From: Microcoleus sp. bin38.metabat.b11b12b14.051
GTDB taxonomy: Bacteria > Cyanobacteriota > Cyanobacteriia > Cyanobacteriales > Microcoleaceae
Reading direction: 5' to 3'
Length of the DNA: 64,000 bases
Assembly: GCF_013299165.1 (NCBI RefSeq)
Contig: NZ_JAAFKD010000021.1
Span: forward strand, 1 to 64,000
Shown piece by piece: positions 44,263-54,055 of the stretch. Positions within the stretch are counted from its first letter, which is position 1. The number at the start of each line of letters is the position of its first letter. Made by a program: the position numbers and the translations under genes. The notes below the pieces were generated by a model that had not been told where the DNA came from, made no database searches, and saw only the letters and a program-made list of their open reading frames with translations.

Positions 44263-44301
44263 TTAGCCCCCCCAAAGCATCGGGGGGGTTGGGGGGGGTG
44301 A
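44263..44301. repeat. C-run/G-run palindrome
   Basis: AGCCCCCCCAAAGCATCGGG continues into runs of G and GGTTGGGGGGGG. It is related to the repeats in thiL and the CHAT gene. The rest of 44079-44424 holds no gene. Confidence 0.8.
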
Positions 44302-44424
44302 TTGTATAACACTACTTTAGAAAAAGGACTCAGACAATGCAAGTCTCAAAGACTGTCCCCAAATATTGAGTCCTAGATTTAAATCAGTTAAGATTTTTTT
44401 ATATTTTCAGCAAACTATAGCATC

Positions 44425-44949
44425 ATGACAAACCAGCTCACTTTAGCATGGACAGAGGCTGGGGTACGTCAAACTCGAACGATTCAACACGGACAGCCGA
44501 CCAAAAATCCCGGTACCCTGAGACTCGGGCGAGATCCGGCGAAGTGCGATGTAGTATTTTCCGATTCGAGCGTATCTGGGCTGCACGTCGAAATATTTTT
44601 TAATCAAGAATTGCAGGAGTATGCTGTGCGAAATTTGCGCCCCAGCAACCCGCCCCTGCTAGACGGAAAAATTATCGCCCAAGGAGAAGCAAAATTGAAT
44701 TCGGGAAGCCGCATTCATTTAGGCCAGGTAGAAATCGAGGTGGTGGAAGTATTGGCGGCTGCGGTGGCGAGCCCCCTGACTGTTTTGCTTTCGGCGCCTG
44801 CTGCTGAAAGTTCTTCCCCGCCGACGCAGCCTTCAGCCTACGGTTTGCAGTGTCCCAAGTGCAGCCGAATTTCGCCTTACGCGGAGTTGAGTGCGGGGTG
44901 TCCGTGGTGCGGCACTTCTCTGGCAGCGGCCGCGAGCGTGGTACTATAA
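44425..44949 (+). CDS. FHA-domain protein with zinc ribbon
   Basis: The 174-residue protein has an FHA phosphothreonine-binding domain (about 25-110: TLRLGRDPAKCDVVF, DSSVSGLHVEIFF, then LNSGSRIHLGQVEIEV), a Pro/Ala/Ser linker, and a C-terminal zinc ribbon (CPKC, then CPWC). It may recruit phosphorylated proteins. It precedes the TPR-CHAT gene by about 90 bases on the same strand and may be co-expressed with it. Confidence 0.85.
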   Translation: MTNQLTLAWTEAGVRQTRTIQHGQPTKNPGTLRLGRDPAKCDVVFSDSSVSGLHVEIFFNQELQEYAVRNLRPSNPPLLDGKIIAQGEAKLNSGSRIHLGQVEIEVVEVLAAAVASPLTVLLSAPAAESSSPPTQPSAYGLQCPKCSRISPYAELSAGCPWCGTSLAAAASVVL

Positions 44950-45040
44950 AAATTTACTGATTAGCAAAAAGACTCAGAAAAAAGGCACCAACAACCAGCA
45001 GTAAAAACAATAGTTTCAGGTTGATTAAGAGTGATGGCTA

Positions 45041-47329
45041 ATGAACAAAATTATGGGGGTAAAAAAATTCATATTTACCCAAAAACAACGGCTGTATCGC
45101 ACCTGCAAAACTGCTAGCCGCGCGCGTTGGGCTGTTGCTGCGGCGTTATTTTTTTTTACTGCTCCTTTAGCTGTGAATAAAATTTATCGTGACATCCCAT
45201 CGGCTCAGGCACAAGCACCAACTGCGCCCAACTTAAAAATGCAAGCATTCCTATTAAATGAACTGGGTGTTAAGCAGTTAAATCAGCGTAAATATCGAGA
45301 AGCTTTAGAAACATTTCAAGAACTTTTAGAAGTTTACCAGCAAATCGGCGATCGCGCAGGTGCAGGTCGAACTTTAAATAGCATCGCCACAGTTTACGAC
45401 CGTTTAGAAGACTACGAAAAAGCTTTAATTTATTACAAACAAGCTTTAGCTATTCGCCAAAAAATAGGCGACAAAAAAGGAGAAGGCATCACCCTCAACG
45501 GCACGGCGTCAGTTTACGGCAGTTTGGGTCAATATGCCCAAGCTTTAAAAAATTACGAGCAAGCTATAGCCATTTACAGGGAATTAGGAGAGCTTGAGAG
45601 ATGGGAAAATTCTCTCAGCAATCTGGCGGGAGTTTACAGAAGGTTAAATTTAGATTCTCAAGCTGTCAAGCTCTACGAAGAAGCTTTGGTCATGGCTCAA
45701 AATGCCGGCAATAAAATTGGTGAAAGTGTTATCCTCAACAACCTGGGCTTTGTTTATGAAAATCAGCAAAAGTATCCTAAAGCTTTGGAGTATTACCAGC
45801 AAGCTTTGATTGCTGCCAAAGCCGCGGGCGATCGAGGAATTGAAGGGACAATTCTCAACAATATCGGTCTAGTTTACAATCTTTTGGGTAAGTACGATCG
45901 AGCAGAAAAAATCCTCTTGGAGGCGATCGCCATTTGGGATGCGCTGCGAGTGGGCATGATTGACGCCGATCGCGTTAGCAATTTTGACAAGCAAGTGGAT
46001 ACCTATGGTTTTCTGCAAACAGCCTTAGTTGCTCAGCAGAAAACCGATCGCGCCCTAGAAATTGCCGAACGGGGAAGGGCGAGAGCTTTTGTAGAGTTAT
46101 TAACTAAAAAGCAGTCGGAAAATCTCCAGAATCAACTAAATGTTGAACCGCCGACTGTCAGTCAAATCAAGGAAATTGCGAAAGCACAAAATGCGACATT
46201 AATTGAGTATTCTGTAATTAGCAGTCGCGAATTATATATTTGGGTGATTCAGCCTACTGGTAAGATGGTTTTTCGCCGCAGCAACTTCGCTAATATAGAT
46301 GCAGGTTTGGGAGAAATTTCTGAAGTGACGAGAGTTGCGGCTGCTGTTGATAGGGGAACACCACAATCTGAGACTATTCTGACAGAGTTCGTGCGCGGCA
46401 CCCGCGAAGCTGCGGGCGCAGAAACTAACGCTACTAACAGCACTTCTACTCGCTGTCGGGGTAAAAATTGTTTGCAGCAAATGTATCGACTGTTGATTGA
46501 ACCGATTGCTGATGTATTGCCGGCAAATCCCAAAGCAAAAATTATTTTTATTCCCCATCAATCTCTGTTTTTGGTTCCCTTTCCTGCTTTGCAAGATGCA
46601 GAGGGAAAATATTTAATCACCAAACATACTATTTTGACAGCGCCAGCAATTCAAATATTGCAGTTAACTCGAACACTGAGACAGCGCAGGCGAGAAAACA
46701 ATCAATTACCGTCGCCAGAAAAAGACATATTGATAGTAGGAAATCCAGAAATGCCTTTGATTGGCCATCCGCCGCGGCAGTTAGCGCCACTTCCGGGATC
46801 GGAAACAGAAGCGATCGCGATCGCGCAAATTCTCAACACCAAACCCCTAATTGGCAAACAAGCGACTGAAACCTTGGTTAAGCAACTGATGCTGGATGCT
46901 AAAATTATTCACTTGGCAACTCACGGCTTGCTCAATGAATTGACAGAGAATCAAGTACCGGGGGCGATCGCCCTGGCTGCATCTCCAACGGATGACGGTT
47001 TGCTGACGGACAGCGAAATCATAGATTTGCGACTGCAAGCTGAATTAGTGGTACTGAGTGCCTGCAATACTGGTAGAGGTAGGATTACTGGCGACGGCGT
47101 GATGGGATTGTCTCGATCTCTGATGACTGCGGGTGCTACGAGTGTTGTTGTCTCGCTTTGGTATGTTCCAGATGAGCCTACCAGTTTGTTAATGATGGAG
47201 TTTTATCGCCAAATGCAGGCAAATCCCGACAAGGCGCAAGCACTGGGCCAAGCCATGCTCACAGTGGCGAAGGAATATCCTAACTCTAGCAACTGGGCGG
47301 CATTTACTCTAATGGGAGAATCAGATTAA
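45041..47329 (+). CDS. TPR-CHAT protein, exported or membrane anchored
   Basis: The 762-residue protein has an N-terminal hydrophobic segment (WAVAAALFFFTAPLAV) ending before IPSAQA, which suggests export. About six TPRs follow (about 65-310: RKYREALETFQELLEVYQQIGDRAGAGRTLNSIATVYDRLEDYEKALIYYKQAL). The CHAT peptidase domain (about 440-762) has the dyad His628 in LATHGLLNE and Cys675 in VVLSACNTGRG. Cyanobacterial genomes hold many TPR-CHAT proteins of unknown target. Unlike the 12.3-15.6 kb paralogue, its repeats are diverged and it has no repeat insertion. Confidence 0.9.
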   Translation: MNKIMGVKKFIFTQKQRLYRTCKTASRARWAVAAALFFFTAPLAVNKIYRDIPSAQAQAPTAPNLKMQAFLLNELGVKQLNQRKYREALETFQELLEVYQQIGDRAGAGRTLNSIATVYDRLEDYEKALIYYKQALAIRQKIGDKKGEGITLNGTASVYGSLGQYAQALKNYEQAIAIYRELGELERWENSLSNLAGVYRRLNLDSQAVKLYEEALVMAQNAGNKIGESVILNNLGFVYENQQKYPKALEYYQQALIAAKAAGDRGIEGTILNNIGLVYNLLGKYDRAEKILLEAIAIWDALRVGMIDADRVSNFDKQVDTYGFLQTALVAQQKTDRALEIAERGRARAFVELLTKKQSENLQNQLNVEPPTVSQIKEIAKAQNATLIEYSVISSRELYIWVIQPTGKMVFRRSNFANIDAGLGEISEVTRVAAAVDRGTPQSETILTEFVRGTREAAGAETNATNSTSTRCRGKNCLQQMYRLLIEPIADVLPANPKAKIIFIPHQSLFLVPFPALQDAEGKYLITKHTILTAPAIQILQLTRTLRQRRRENNQLPSPEKDILIVGNPEMPLIGHPPRQLAPLPGSETEAIAIAQILNTKPLIGKQATETLVKQLMLDAKIIHLATHGLLNELTENQVPGAIALAASPTDDGLLTDSEIIDLRLQAELVVLSACNTGRGRITGDGVMGLSRSLMTAGATSVVVSLWYVPDEPTSLLMMEFYRQMQANPDKAQALGQAMLTVAKEYPNSSNWAAFTLMGESD

Positions 47330-47799
47330 TAGGATTTTAGATTTTAGATTTTAGATTTTAGATTGGGAATGACTTACTGCATAATGGTTTGGAGCTTCCC
47401 TAAAGTTGCATCCTTAAAGTTGCATCGTTTTTGGGGACTGGTATCAGCAATTGGCGAGTTTTTCGCAATTTAACGAGGAAAATACTTTCACATTAAAAAC
47501 GCTTTTGACAAAATCGGGATGCTGCATAAAATCGTTAAATCGAATAACCTATCTAACAGCCACGCCCGACGCTTAGGATGTTCTTAGTTGCTCAAATCAT
47601 TGCTTTTATTCCTTATTCCTGATGACAAATAAAAAATGACAAATAAAAAATGACAAATAAAAAATGAATACCCTTCGACTACGCTCTTCGCGCGAGCTGA
47701 CAAATGACTAATGACAAATAACAAATGACTAATAACTAATAACTAATAACTAATAACTAATAACTAATAACTAATGACAACTGACAACTGACAACTGAC
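47330..47799. repeat. Intergenic tandem short repeats
   Basis: Three arrays are visible: ATTTTAG heptamers (47333-47364), 14-mers ATGACAAATAAAAA (about 47626-47670), and TAATAAC heptamers (47727-47776) followed by GACAACT heptamers up to the next start codon. There is no gene in these 470 bases. Confidence 0.85.
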
Positions 47800-49803
47800 A
47801 TGAATCCTCAAACCTTGCACCTGCGACTGACTTGGAAAGATACAAAGACGGGGGATTGTCGCTCTCCGATACTCGAATTGCCGATTGCTTTGGGACGAAT
47901 TTTTGAAGGTATGCCCGCCACGATCGACGGGCGACGAGTTTCTCGAATTCCCCTCAAAAGCAGTCAAGTTTCTCGGTTTCATGCTGTGATTGCCACCGAA
48001 GGCGACAAGATTGTAGTCACTGACACGGGCAGCCGTAACGGTACTTTTGTCAACGGCACCCGCCAAACCCGATGCGTGCTGGCCAACGGCGATATGCTAC
48101 AAATCGGCCCCTACACGATCGCCATTTCATTTACTGTTAATTCCACAGAAAGCCCATCTGTGAATTCTCACATTTTCTTTAACCCGCAAACCAATGGGCC
48201 AGACCCCGCGTTGGGGCCGCAAATTGTGTCGCTTCCTCAAACAAATAGTAGGGAAGAATTTCCGCCGATCGCATTTTTGCAGGCAAATCAAGTGACAATG
48301 CGATCGCTCCAATCTATGGGATTCCCTGTTGCAGAAGAAGTTGATTGGGCTGCTGTTGGCGGCGGTTTGGGCAGCTTGATTTGGGTGGATTTGCTGAGAA
48401 TTTGCGGCGTGAAAGCCGATCGAATTGCGGTTTTGGGTATGGAAGAGCAGCCCTACGCGCGCTACCGCCGTTTGTGCCTGAATTCTCAAATTCCGCTGCG
48501 AGAGCGCCTGCGATCGAATTCTGACTCGTGTCCGGACAACATTTGGGGCTGGCCTCCCTACGCTCTGCGGGAAGCTTGGCAAGAATTGCTCAAAGGGCGA
48601 CTGGGAATATCGCTGAAGTTGATGTGGCAGGTATTTGCCGAACCGACTTTTGCCGAAACCTATACGCCGCACGCCGACAATGTGTTTGATTCGATTGACA
48701 GGGAAACTGTGCGTATCGGGTGGAATCAGATGTTTCGCTACGGGAGAGTGCGGGCGATTCGCCAGACAGATGACGGCAGGTACGCGATCGCGTATTCTCG
48801 ATCGAATGCCAACGAGCGCGATCGAGCTTTTTTAATCGCCAAATACGTACACTTAGCCACCGGCTATCCCGCCATTCAATTTTTGCCCGACTTGCAAGCC
48901 TACCGCGAAACAACCCAGGATTTTGAGTCAGTTGTCAACGCTTACGAAAGCCACGACGGCGTTTATGAAAAATTGGAGGCCAGGGGCGGCACCGTGTTAA
49001 TTAGAGGGCGGGGAATTGTAGCTTCGCGGGTGGTGCAGCGAATTTATGAAGCGCGACAGCGAAATGCCAACATTCAAGTATTGCATTTGATGCGATCGCC
49101 CAAACCCCAAGGTAACAAATTCGATCGGGCTCAGAGAAACGTCGAAAATCACTATGAATTTCAACCTTTCAACTGGCCCAAAGCCTGCTGGGGCGGGGAA
49201 CTGCGCGCACTTTTGGAAACAGCAAAACCGGAATTGCGCCCGCAGTTGCTAGCAGACTGGGGCGGTACTACCACCGCCCAGCGCAGCGACTGGCGGCGGA
49301 TTGTCAAACAAGGTTTAAGTCAAGGATGGTATCAAATCACCTTCGGCGAAGTCGAGCGAGTCGAGCGCGACAGTCAAAACCGCACGGTGACTTACATTCG
49401 GGAGAAGGAACTCAAGGGGCAAATTAAGCTAGAAGCTGATTTTATCATTGACGCTACGGGTTTGGACGCTAAGGTAAAAACCAGCCCTCTCCTAGAGGAT
49501 TTGGTAATTCAATACAATCTCCCCCTCAATAATTTGGGGCGTTTGAGCGTTAACAACGATTTTGAAGTGCCCGAATTACGCAATGCTTCCCCCAACAATG
49601 GAGAAGGGCGGGTGTACACGGCGGGCGCGATTACTTTGGGGGGGCCTTACGCGCCCGTAGACAGCTTTTTGGGCTTGCAATACGCGGCCCTGCGTTCCGT
49701 TGAAAGTCTGGCAGCCAATGGAGCTCCGGGTGTTGGGAAATTGAGCATTTGGCGATCGTTCGTGCAATGGTTAAAGTGGATTTTAAATAAATCTCCCGGC
49801 TAA
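47800..49803 (+). CDS. FHA domain fused to FAD/NAD(P)-binding oxidoreductase
   Basis: The 667-residue protein starts with an FHA domain (about 25-110: LELPIALGRIFEGM, SSQVSRFHAVIAT, TDTGSRNGTFVNGTRQ). A Rossmann dinucleotide-binding region follows at about 183 (WAAVGGGLGSLIWVDLL, GxGxxG at about 187-192), and long oxidoreductase-like segments run to the C-terminus (LATGYPAIQFLP; IDATGLDAKV; YTAGAITLGGPYAPVDSFLGLQYAALR). The order fits a flavin-dependent amine or monooxygenase-type fold, although I cannot name the substrate. The FHA-oxidoreductase pairing is unusual. It shares its neighbourhood and orientation with the FHA and CHAT genes upstream. Confidence 0.78.
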   Translation: MNPQTLHLRLTWKDTKTGDCRSPILELPIALGRIFEGMPATIDGRRVSRIPLKSSQVSRFHAVIATEGDKIVVTDTGSRNGTFVNGTRQTRCVLANGDMLQIGPYTIAISFTVNSTESPSVNSHIFFNPQTNGPDPALGPQIVSLPQTNSREEFPPIAFLQANQVTMRSLQSMGFPVAEEVDWAAVGGGLGSLIWVDLLRICGVKADRIAVLGMEEQPYARYRRLCLNSQIPLRERLRSNSDSCPDNIWGWPPYALREAWQELLKGRLGISLKLMWQVFAEPTFAETYTPHADNVFDSIDRETVRIGWNQMFRYGRVRAIRQTDDGRYAIAYSRSNANERDRAFLIAKYVHLATGYPAIQFLPDLQAYRETTQDFESVVNAYESHDGVYEKLEARGGTVLIRGRGIVASRVVQRIYEARQRNANIQVLHLMRSPKPQGNKFDRAQRNVENHYEFQPFNWPKACWGGELRALLETAKPELRPQLLADWGGTTTAQRSDWRRIVKQGLSQGWYQITFGEVERVERDSQNRTVTYIREKELKGQIKLEADFIIDATGLDAKVKTSPLLEDLVIQYNLPLNNLGRLSVNNDFEVPELRNASPNNGEGRVYTAGAITLGGPYAPVDSFLGLQYAALRSVESLAANGAPGVGKLSIWRSFVQWLKWILNKSPG

Positions 49804-49975
49804 TTTCAACAAGGAAGAAGAAAAGAGCGATAAAATTCGTTCGTAGTGAGGACTAAAGTCCTCAAAATCTTATAACTTCCGCTTCTATCTACAACCCCAA
49901 ATCCTAAATCCTAAGTCCCCAATTCAAAATCCAAAATCCCCAATTTAAAATCTAAAATCCAAAATCTAAAATCGA

Positions 49976-50404
49976 ATGACTCCTACCTTATATGGTCGCT
50001 GGCAAACTCGGTTACTATTATTTGCAACCATAGGCGTTTTAGTAACCATCCCCTTTTTCATGGGTTTAATTACCTCGAAATCCGGGGCAATATTTTTCTG
50101 GATTTTAGGATATGTAGCAATTTTTGGCATCGCTTGGGATGTCTTATATATTTACATCCAGCAGTTTCGCTGGGATCGAGATTGGCCCGGTGCCTTTCAA
50201 TTAATCGCCGGGATTTGGGAAGCACTATTTATGTTATTTTTGATTGAAATTATCGGTTTGCCCGGGATACCGACAGAAGATTTTGACGTGGGAGCTTTTG
50301 CATTACATTACAGTTTAGTGTGGCTGACTATTTATCTGGCATCACAAACACTGATGCGGATTTTCTTTCCCTACTGGCGTTTCCGAGGCGGCCAATGGTT
50401 TTAA
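49976..50404 (+). CDS. Conserved membrane protein of unknown function
   Basis: The 142-residue protein has four hydrophobic segments (LLLFATIGVLVTIPFFMGL; AIFFWILGYVAIFGIAWDVLYI; FQLIAGIWEALFMLFLIEIIG; FALHYSLVWLTIYLASQTLM), with polar aromatic ends. I recall it as a cyanobacterial conserved protein but know no function. It is downstream of the FHA-oxidoreductase gene on the same strand, with a short repeat region between (49843-49873 and AAAATCC-type heptamers at 49903-49975). Confidence 0.75.
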   Translation: MTPTLYGRWQTRLLLFATIGVLVTIPFFMGLITSKSGAIFFWILGYVAIFGIAWDVLYIYIQQFRWDRDWPGAFQLIAGIWEALFMLFLIEIIGLPGIPTEDFDVGAFALHYSLVWLTIYLASQTLMRIFFPYWRFRGGQWF

Positions 50405-50542
50405 GTAGGGAAACGGCACGGTGGAGTGTCCGGCGCAAGGCTAATGCTTTTAATAAATGATATAAAGTATGCAAAGAAAGTGTGCATTGTGTACCGCAAA
50501 CAATTTATAATAACTTTAGTTTAAAATTCCTGGCATCATTCA

Positions 50543-51694
50543 ATGTACCGTTCTCCCTGTATATTCTCCTTTTTTTCCGGTTCAGGATTCCTCGACCTCG
50601 GTTTTGAATTAAGCGGCTTTAATGTAGCGTATGTCAATGAAATTTTCCCACCTTTCATGCAAGCATACCGCTACTCTCGGCAGTGTCTGAATTTGCCGTT
50701 ACCAGAATATGGATACTGCGAAGCAGAGGAAGCAGATATCACTCAACTTGTAGGGGGAAAACCAGCTTCTCGGCTGCGGGAATTAATGCAGGATGCCCGC
50801 CAGCATCACGATATTGTGGGATTTATCGCGGGGCCGCCTTGTCCTGACTTTTCTATTGGCGGCAAAAACCGAGGTCAGGAAGGAGATAAAGGCAAACTTT
50901 CAGCTTCGTACATTGAATTGATTTGTCAACAGCAGCCGGATTTCTTTTTGTTTGAAAATGTCAAAGGTTTGTGGAGAACAAAAAAGCATAAAGCTTTTTA
51001 TGACGAACTCAAGCATAAGTTGGCTGATGCGGGATATTTTTTTGTGGAACGTTTAATAAATGCGATCGAATACGGCGTCCCACAAGATAGAGACCGAATT
51101 ATTTTGATTGGCTTTAGCAAAAATCTTGTCACAAATCTGGGTATTTCCATAGATAAAACTAGCCCAATGTTACCTGAAAGTTTATTTCCCTGGGAAACCC
51201 AGCTATTACATCCTAAATCAGACGTTTTTTGTCATCCTTGGTCTAAAAGAAATGCTTTTGTACAAGATGGTTTCTTGCCTTGTCCCGATGGCATTACTCC
51301 AGAATTAACAGTTGAGTTTTGGTTCCAAAAAAATGATGTTCTCAATCATCCCAATGCTGAACATTATTTTCAACCTAGAGCAGGTATTAAAAGGTTTGCA
51401 GAGGTCGATGAAGGAGATGATTCAAAAAAATCTTTTAAGCGTTTGCACCGCTGGCGGTATTCGCCGACTGCTTGTTATGGGAATAACGAAGTTCACTTGC
51501 ATCCTTACAAAGTTCGCAGGCTTTCGGTTGCAGAAGCACTAGCTATCCAGTCACTACCAAAAGAGTTTGCGCTGCCGAATAATATGACACTGACTAATAT
51601 GTTTAAAACTGTGGGTAATGGAGTTCCTTATTTGGCATCTAAAGGTATTGCTCAAACAATTTTTATATTTTTGCATAGACAATATGGTCGTTGA
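50543..51694 (+). CDS. DNA (cytosine-5) methyltransferase
   Basis: The 383-residue protein transfers a methyl group from S-adenosylmethionine to C5 of cytosine in DNA. Motifs appear in order: IFSFFSGSGFLDLGFELSGF (motif I), FIAGPPCPDFS with catalytic Cys100 (motif IV), FLFENVKGLW (motif VI), YGVPQDRDRIILIG (motif VIII), and FKTVGNGVPYLASKGIAQ (motif X). The target-recognition region lies at about 215-310; the recognition site cannot be read. No restriction endonuclease gene is adjacent, so it is probably a solitary methyltransferase. A near-copy of its 3' end lies at 52045-52226. Confidence 0.93.
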   Translation: MYRSPCIFSFFSGSGFLDLGFELSGFNVAYVNEIFPPFMQAYRYSRQCLNLPLPEYGYCEAEEADITQLVGGKPASRLRELMQDARQHHDIVGFIAGPPCPDFSIGGKNRGQEGDKGKLSASYIELICQQQPDFFLFENVKGLWRTKKHKAFYDELKHKLADAGYFFVERLINAIEYGVPQDRDRIILIGFSKNLVTNLGISIDKTSPMLPESLFPWETQLLHPKSDVFCHPWSKRNAFVQDGFLPCPDGITPELTVEFWFQKNDVLNHPNAEHYFQPRAGIKRFAEVDEGDDSKKSFKRLHRWRYSPTACYGNNEVHLHPYKVRRLSVAEALAIQSLPKEFALPNNMTLTNMFKTVGNGVPYLASKGIAQTIFIFLHRQYGR

Positions 51695-51710
51695 GTTAAT
51701 TATATTTTTG

Positions 51711-51772
51711 GTGCGTGAGGCGCGGTTTAAGATTGATTGTCTGTGACGCAAGTTAATCGCCGCGCCTCACAC
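51711..51772. repeat. Inverted repeat GCGTGAGGCG / CGCCGCGCCTCAC
   Basis: GTGCGTGAGGCGCGGTT pairs with CGCCGCGCCTCACACAC around a spacer. The unit is duplicated almost exactly at about 52156-52226 together with flanking gene remnants. Confidence 0.85.
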
Positions 51773-52044
51773 ACCATACAGATTGGTGGAATGCCTTTTT
51801 CAAATAAACTGAGCCAAATAAAAATTCACCAACGGTTGAGGCGTAGGGTGTGTCGCCTGCGATAAATCTCTACATCAAAATCGACAATCTCATAGCGACG
51901 CACCACCAGCTTCTAGGTGTTGTAAACAAACCCCAAAATATATTATTATTGTAGCAATAATTTTTAGCCATGGTATTAATTTCCACTCTTCACGCACCCT
52001 ACAGGTTGGTGAAAGTTGTTTTTTAAATTAATTAATAAAAATAT

Positions 52045-52226
52045 ATGTTTAAAACTGTGGTAATGGAGTTCATTATTTGGCTTCCCAGGCTGTGGCTCAA
52101 CCACAATATTGTATTTTTGAAGACACAATATTGTGGTTGAGTAATTATATTTTTGGTGCGTGAGGCACGGTTTAAGATTGATTTTCAGTGACGCAAGTTA
52201 ATCGCCGCGCCTCACACACCCTACAG
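52045..52226 (+). pseudogene. Decayed copy of a C5 methyltransferase 3' end plus flanking repeat
   Basis: The stretch from ATGTTTAAAACTGTGGTAAT matches 51599-51660, the end of the intact methyltransferase gene (FKTVGNGVPYLAS), with one base lost in the Gly codon (GTGGTAAT versus GTGGGTAAT). The frame is broken and reads MEFIIWLPRLW. A paralogous gene probably lost most of its body here. The region 51695-52306 contains no other gene. Confidence 0.72.
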
Positions 52227-52306
52227 ATTGGTGAAAAGGTTAAAATTTATTATATAATACGCCATAAGGTTGAAAACCTAGATTTTTTATTTTCCTGCAA
52301 TTCGCC

Positions 52307-53659
52307 ATGACCGTTAAACCCCGCCGCTATCACATCACTACTTTCGGATGCCAGATGAATAAAGCCGATTCGGAACGGATGGCTGGCATTCTGGAAAATA
52401 TGGGCTTTGAATTCTCGGAAGACCCGAATGACGCTAGTTTGATTCTCTACAATACTTGCACGATTCGCGACAATGCTGAACAAAGAGTTTATTCTAACCT
52501 CGGAAGGCAAGCTCATCGCAAGCGCCAAGAACCTGGTTTGACTTTGGTTGTAGCTGGATGCGTGGCGCAGCAGGAAGGTGAAGCGCTGTTGCGTAGAGTG
52601 CCGGAATTAGATTTAGTAATGGGCCCGCAACACGCTAACCGACTTGAAGATTTGCTGGAACAAGTTTTTCAGGGAAATCAAGTTGTAGCGACGGAAGCTG
52701 TGGAGATTATGGAGGATATTACTAAGCCTCGCCGCGACAGCAAGGTGACTGCTTGGGTAAATGTAATTTATGGCTGCAACGAACGCTGCACTTATTGTGT
52801 TGTGCCGAATGTTCGCGGGGTTGAACAGTCACGAATGCCGGAGGCTATTCGCGCTGAAATGGAGGATTTGGGCCGTCAAGGTTACAAGGAAGTGACTTTG
52901 TTGGGGCAGAATATTGATGCTTACGGGCGCGATTTGCCGGGGACAAAACCGGATGGCAGCAATCAGCATACTTTGACTGATTTGCTTTATTTTTTGCGGG
53001 ATGTTCCTGGTGTCGATCGCCTGCGGTTTGCTACTAGCCACCCGCGCTATTTTAATGAACGATTGATTAAGGCTTGTGCGGAGTTACCGCAGGTTTGCGA
53101 ACATTTTCATGTGCCTTTTCAGTCGGGTGATAATGAGATTTTGAAGGCGATGTCTCGGGGTTATACTCAGGAGAAATATCTGCGAATTGTGGATATGATT
53201 CGCCGTTATATGCCGGATGCTTCGATTACGGCTGATGCGATTGTGGGTTTCCCGGGGGAAACGGAGGCTCAGTTTGAGAAGACTTTGAAGTTGATCGAAG
53301 ATGTGGGTTTTGATTTGGTGAATACTGCTGCTTATTCGCCTCGCCCGGGGACGCCTGCTGCTTTGTGGGAAAATCAGTTGAGTGAGGAGGTGAAGGCCGA
53401 TCGCCTGCAACGCATCAATCATGTGGTGACGACAACCGCTATGGAGCGATCGCAGCGCTATTTCGATCGCACTGAGGAGGTTTTGGTGGAAGTCCAAAAT
53501 CTGAAAGATCCAACTCAGGTGATGGGGCGCACTCGCGGCAATCGCCTGACATTTTTTAAGGGCGATATTGCACAATTGGCAGGAAAAATTGTGCGTGTTA
53601 AAATTACTGATATTCGCGCTTTTAGTTTGACTGGAGAAATGGTTTCAGTTGACAGTTGA
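52307..53659 (+). CDS. miaB: tRNA-2-methylthio-N6-dimethylallyladenosine synthase MiaB
   Basis: This radical-SAM methylthiotransferase modifies A37 of tRNAs. The 450-residue protein shows the N-terminal UPF0004 domain ([39 protein letters not shown], with three Cys of the auxiliary cluster), the radical-SAM motif [11 protein letters not shown] (CxxxCxxC), [29 protein letters not shown], and a C-terminal TRAM domain. Length and start (ATG at 52307) are typical. The 3' end meets the tandem repeats at 53644. Confidence 0.97.
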   Translation: MTVKPRRYHITTFGCQMNKADSERMAGILENMGFEFSEDPNDASLILYNTCTIRDNAEQRVYSNLGRQAHRKRQEPGLTLVVAGCVAQQEGEALLRRVPELDLVMGPQHANRLEDLLEQVFQGNQVVATEAVEIMEDITKPRRDSKVTAWVNVIYGCNERCTYCVVPNVRGVEQSRMPEAIRAEMEDLGRQGYKEVTLLGQNIDAYGRDLPGTKPDGSNQHTLTDLLYFLRDVPGVDRLRFATSHPRYFNERLIKACAELPQVCEHFHVPFQSGDNEILKAMSRGYTQEKYLRIVDMIRRYMPDASITADAIVGFPGETEAQFEKTLKLIEDVGFDLVNTAAYSPRPGTPAALWENQLSEEVKADRLQRINHVVTTTAMERSQRYFDRTEEVLVEVQNLKDPTQVMGRTRGNRLTFFKGDIAQLAGKIVRVKITDIRAFSLTGEMVSVDS

Positions 53660-53688
53660 CAGTTGACAGTTGGCAGTTGACAGTTCGA

Positions 53689-53964
53689 GATTAGTTTTTA
53701 GTCGGGATTTTAGTCTTGGATGGATGCGGACTAAAGTCCTCACTACGAACCTTTACTGATTAGTTTTTAGTCGGGATTTTAGTCTGGGATGGATGCGGAC
53801 TAAAGTCCTCACTACGAACCTTTACTGATTAGTTTTTAGTCGGGATTTTAGTCTTGGATGGATGCGGACTAAAGTCCTCACTACGAACCTTTACTGATTA
53901 GTTTTTAGTGGGGATTTGAGTCTTGGATGGATGCGGACTAAAGTCCTCACTACGAACCTTGACG
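53689..53964. repeat. Four 69-bp tandem repeats
   Basis: Copies begin at 53689, 53758, 53827 and 53896. Each consists of GATTAGTTTTTAGTCGGGAT plus TGGATGCGGACTAAAGTCCT then CACTACGAACC. They are nearly identical and include the TTCGTAGTGAGG-type palindrome. Heptamers of CAGTTGA precede them (53644-53686). Confidence 0.92.
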
Positions 53965-54055
53965 CATTGCGTATAAGTTGCTGGAGGCGATCTGAGGTTT
54001 GTGGTTGGCGGTTAAATTCGATACAATTTTTATTAACAAAAGAGTGTTTAAATCC

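Noticed and set aside
53689..53964. CRISPR-like array
   Set aside because: The 69-bp units are contiguous near-identical tandem copies with no unique spacers and no adjacent cas genes.
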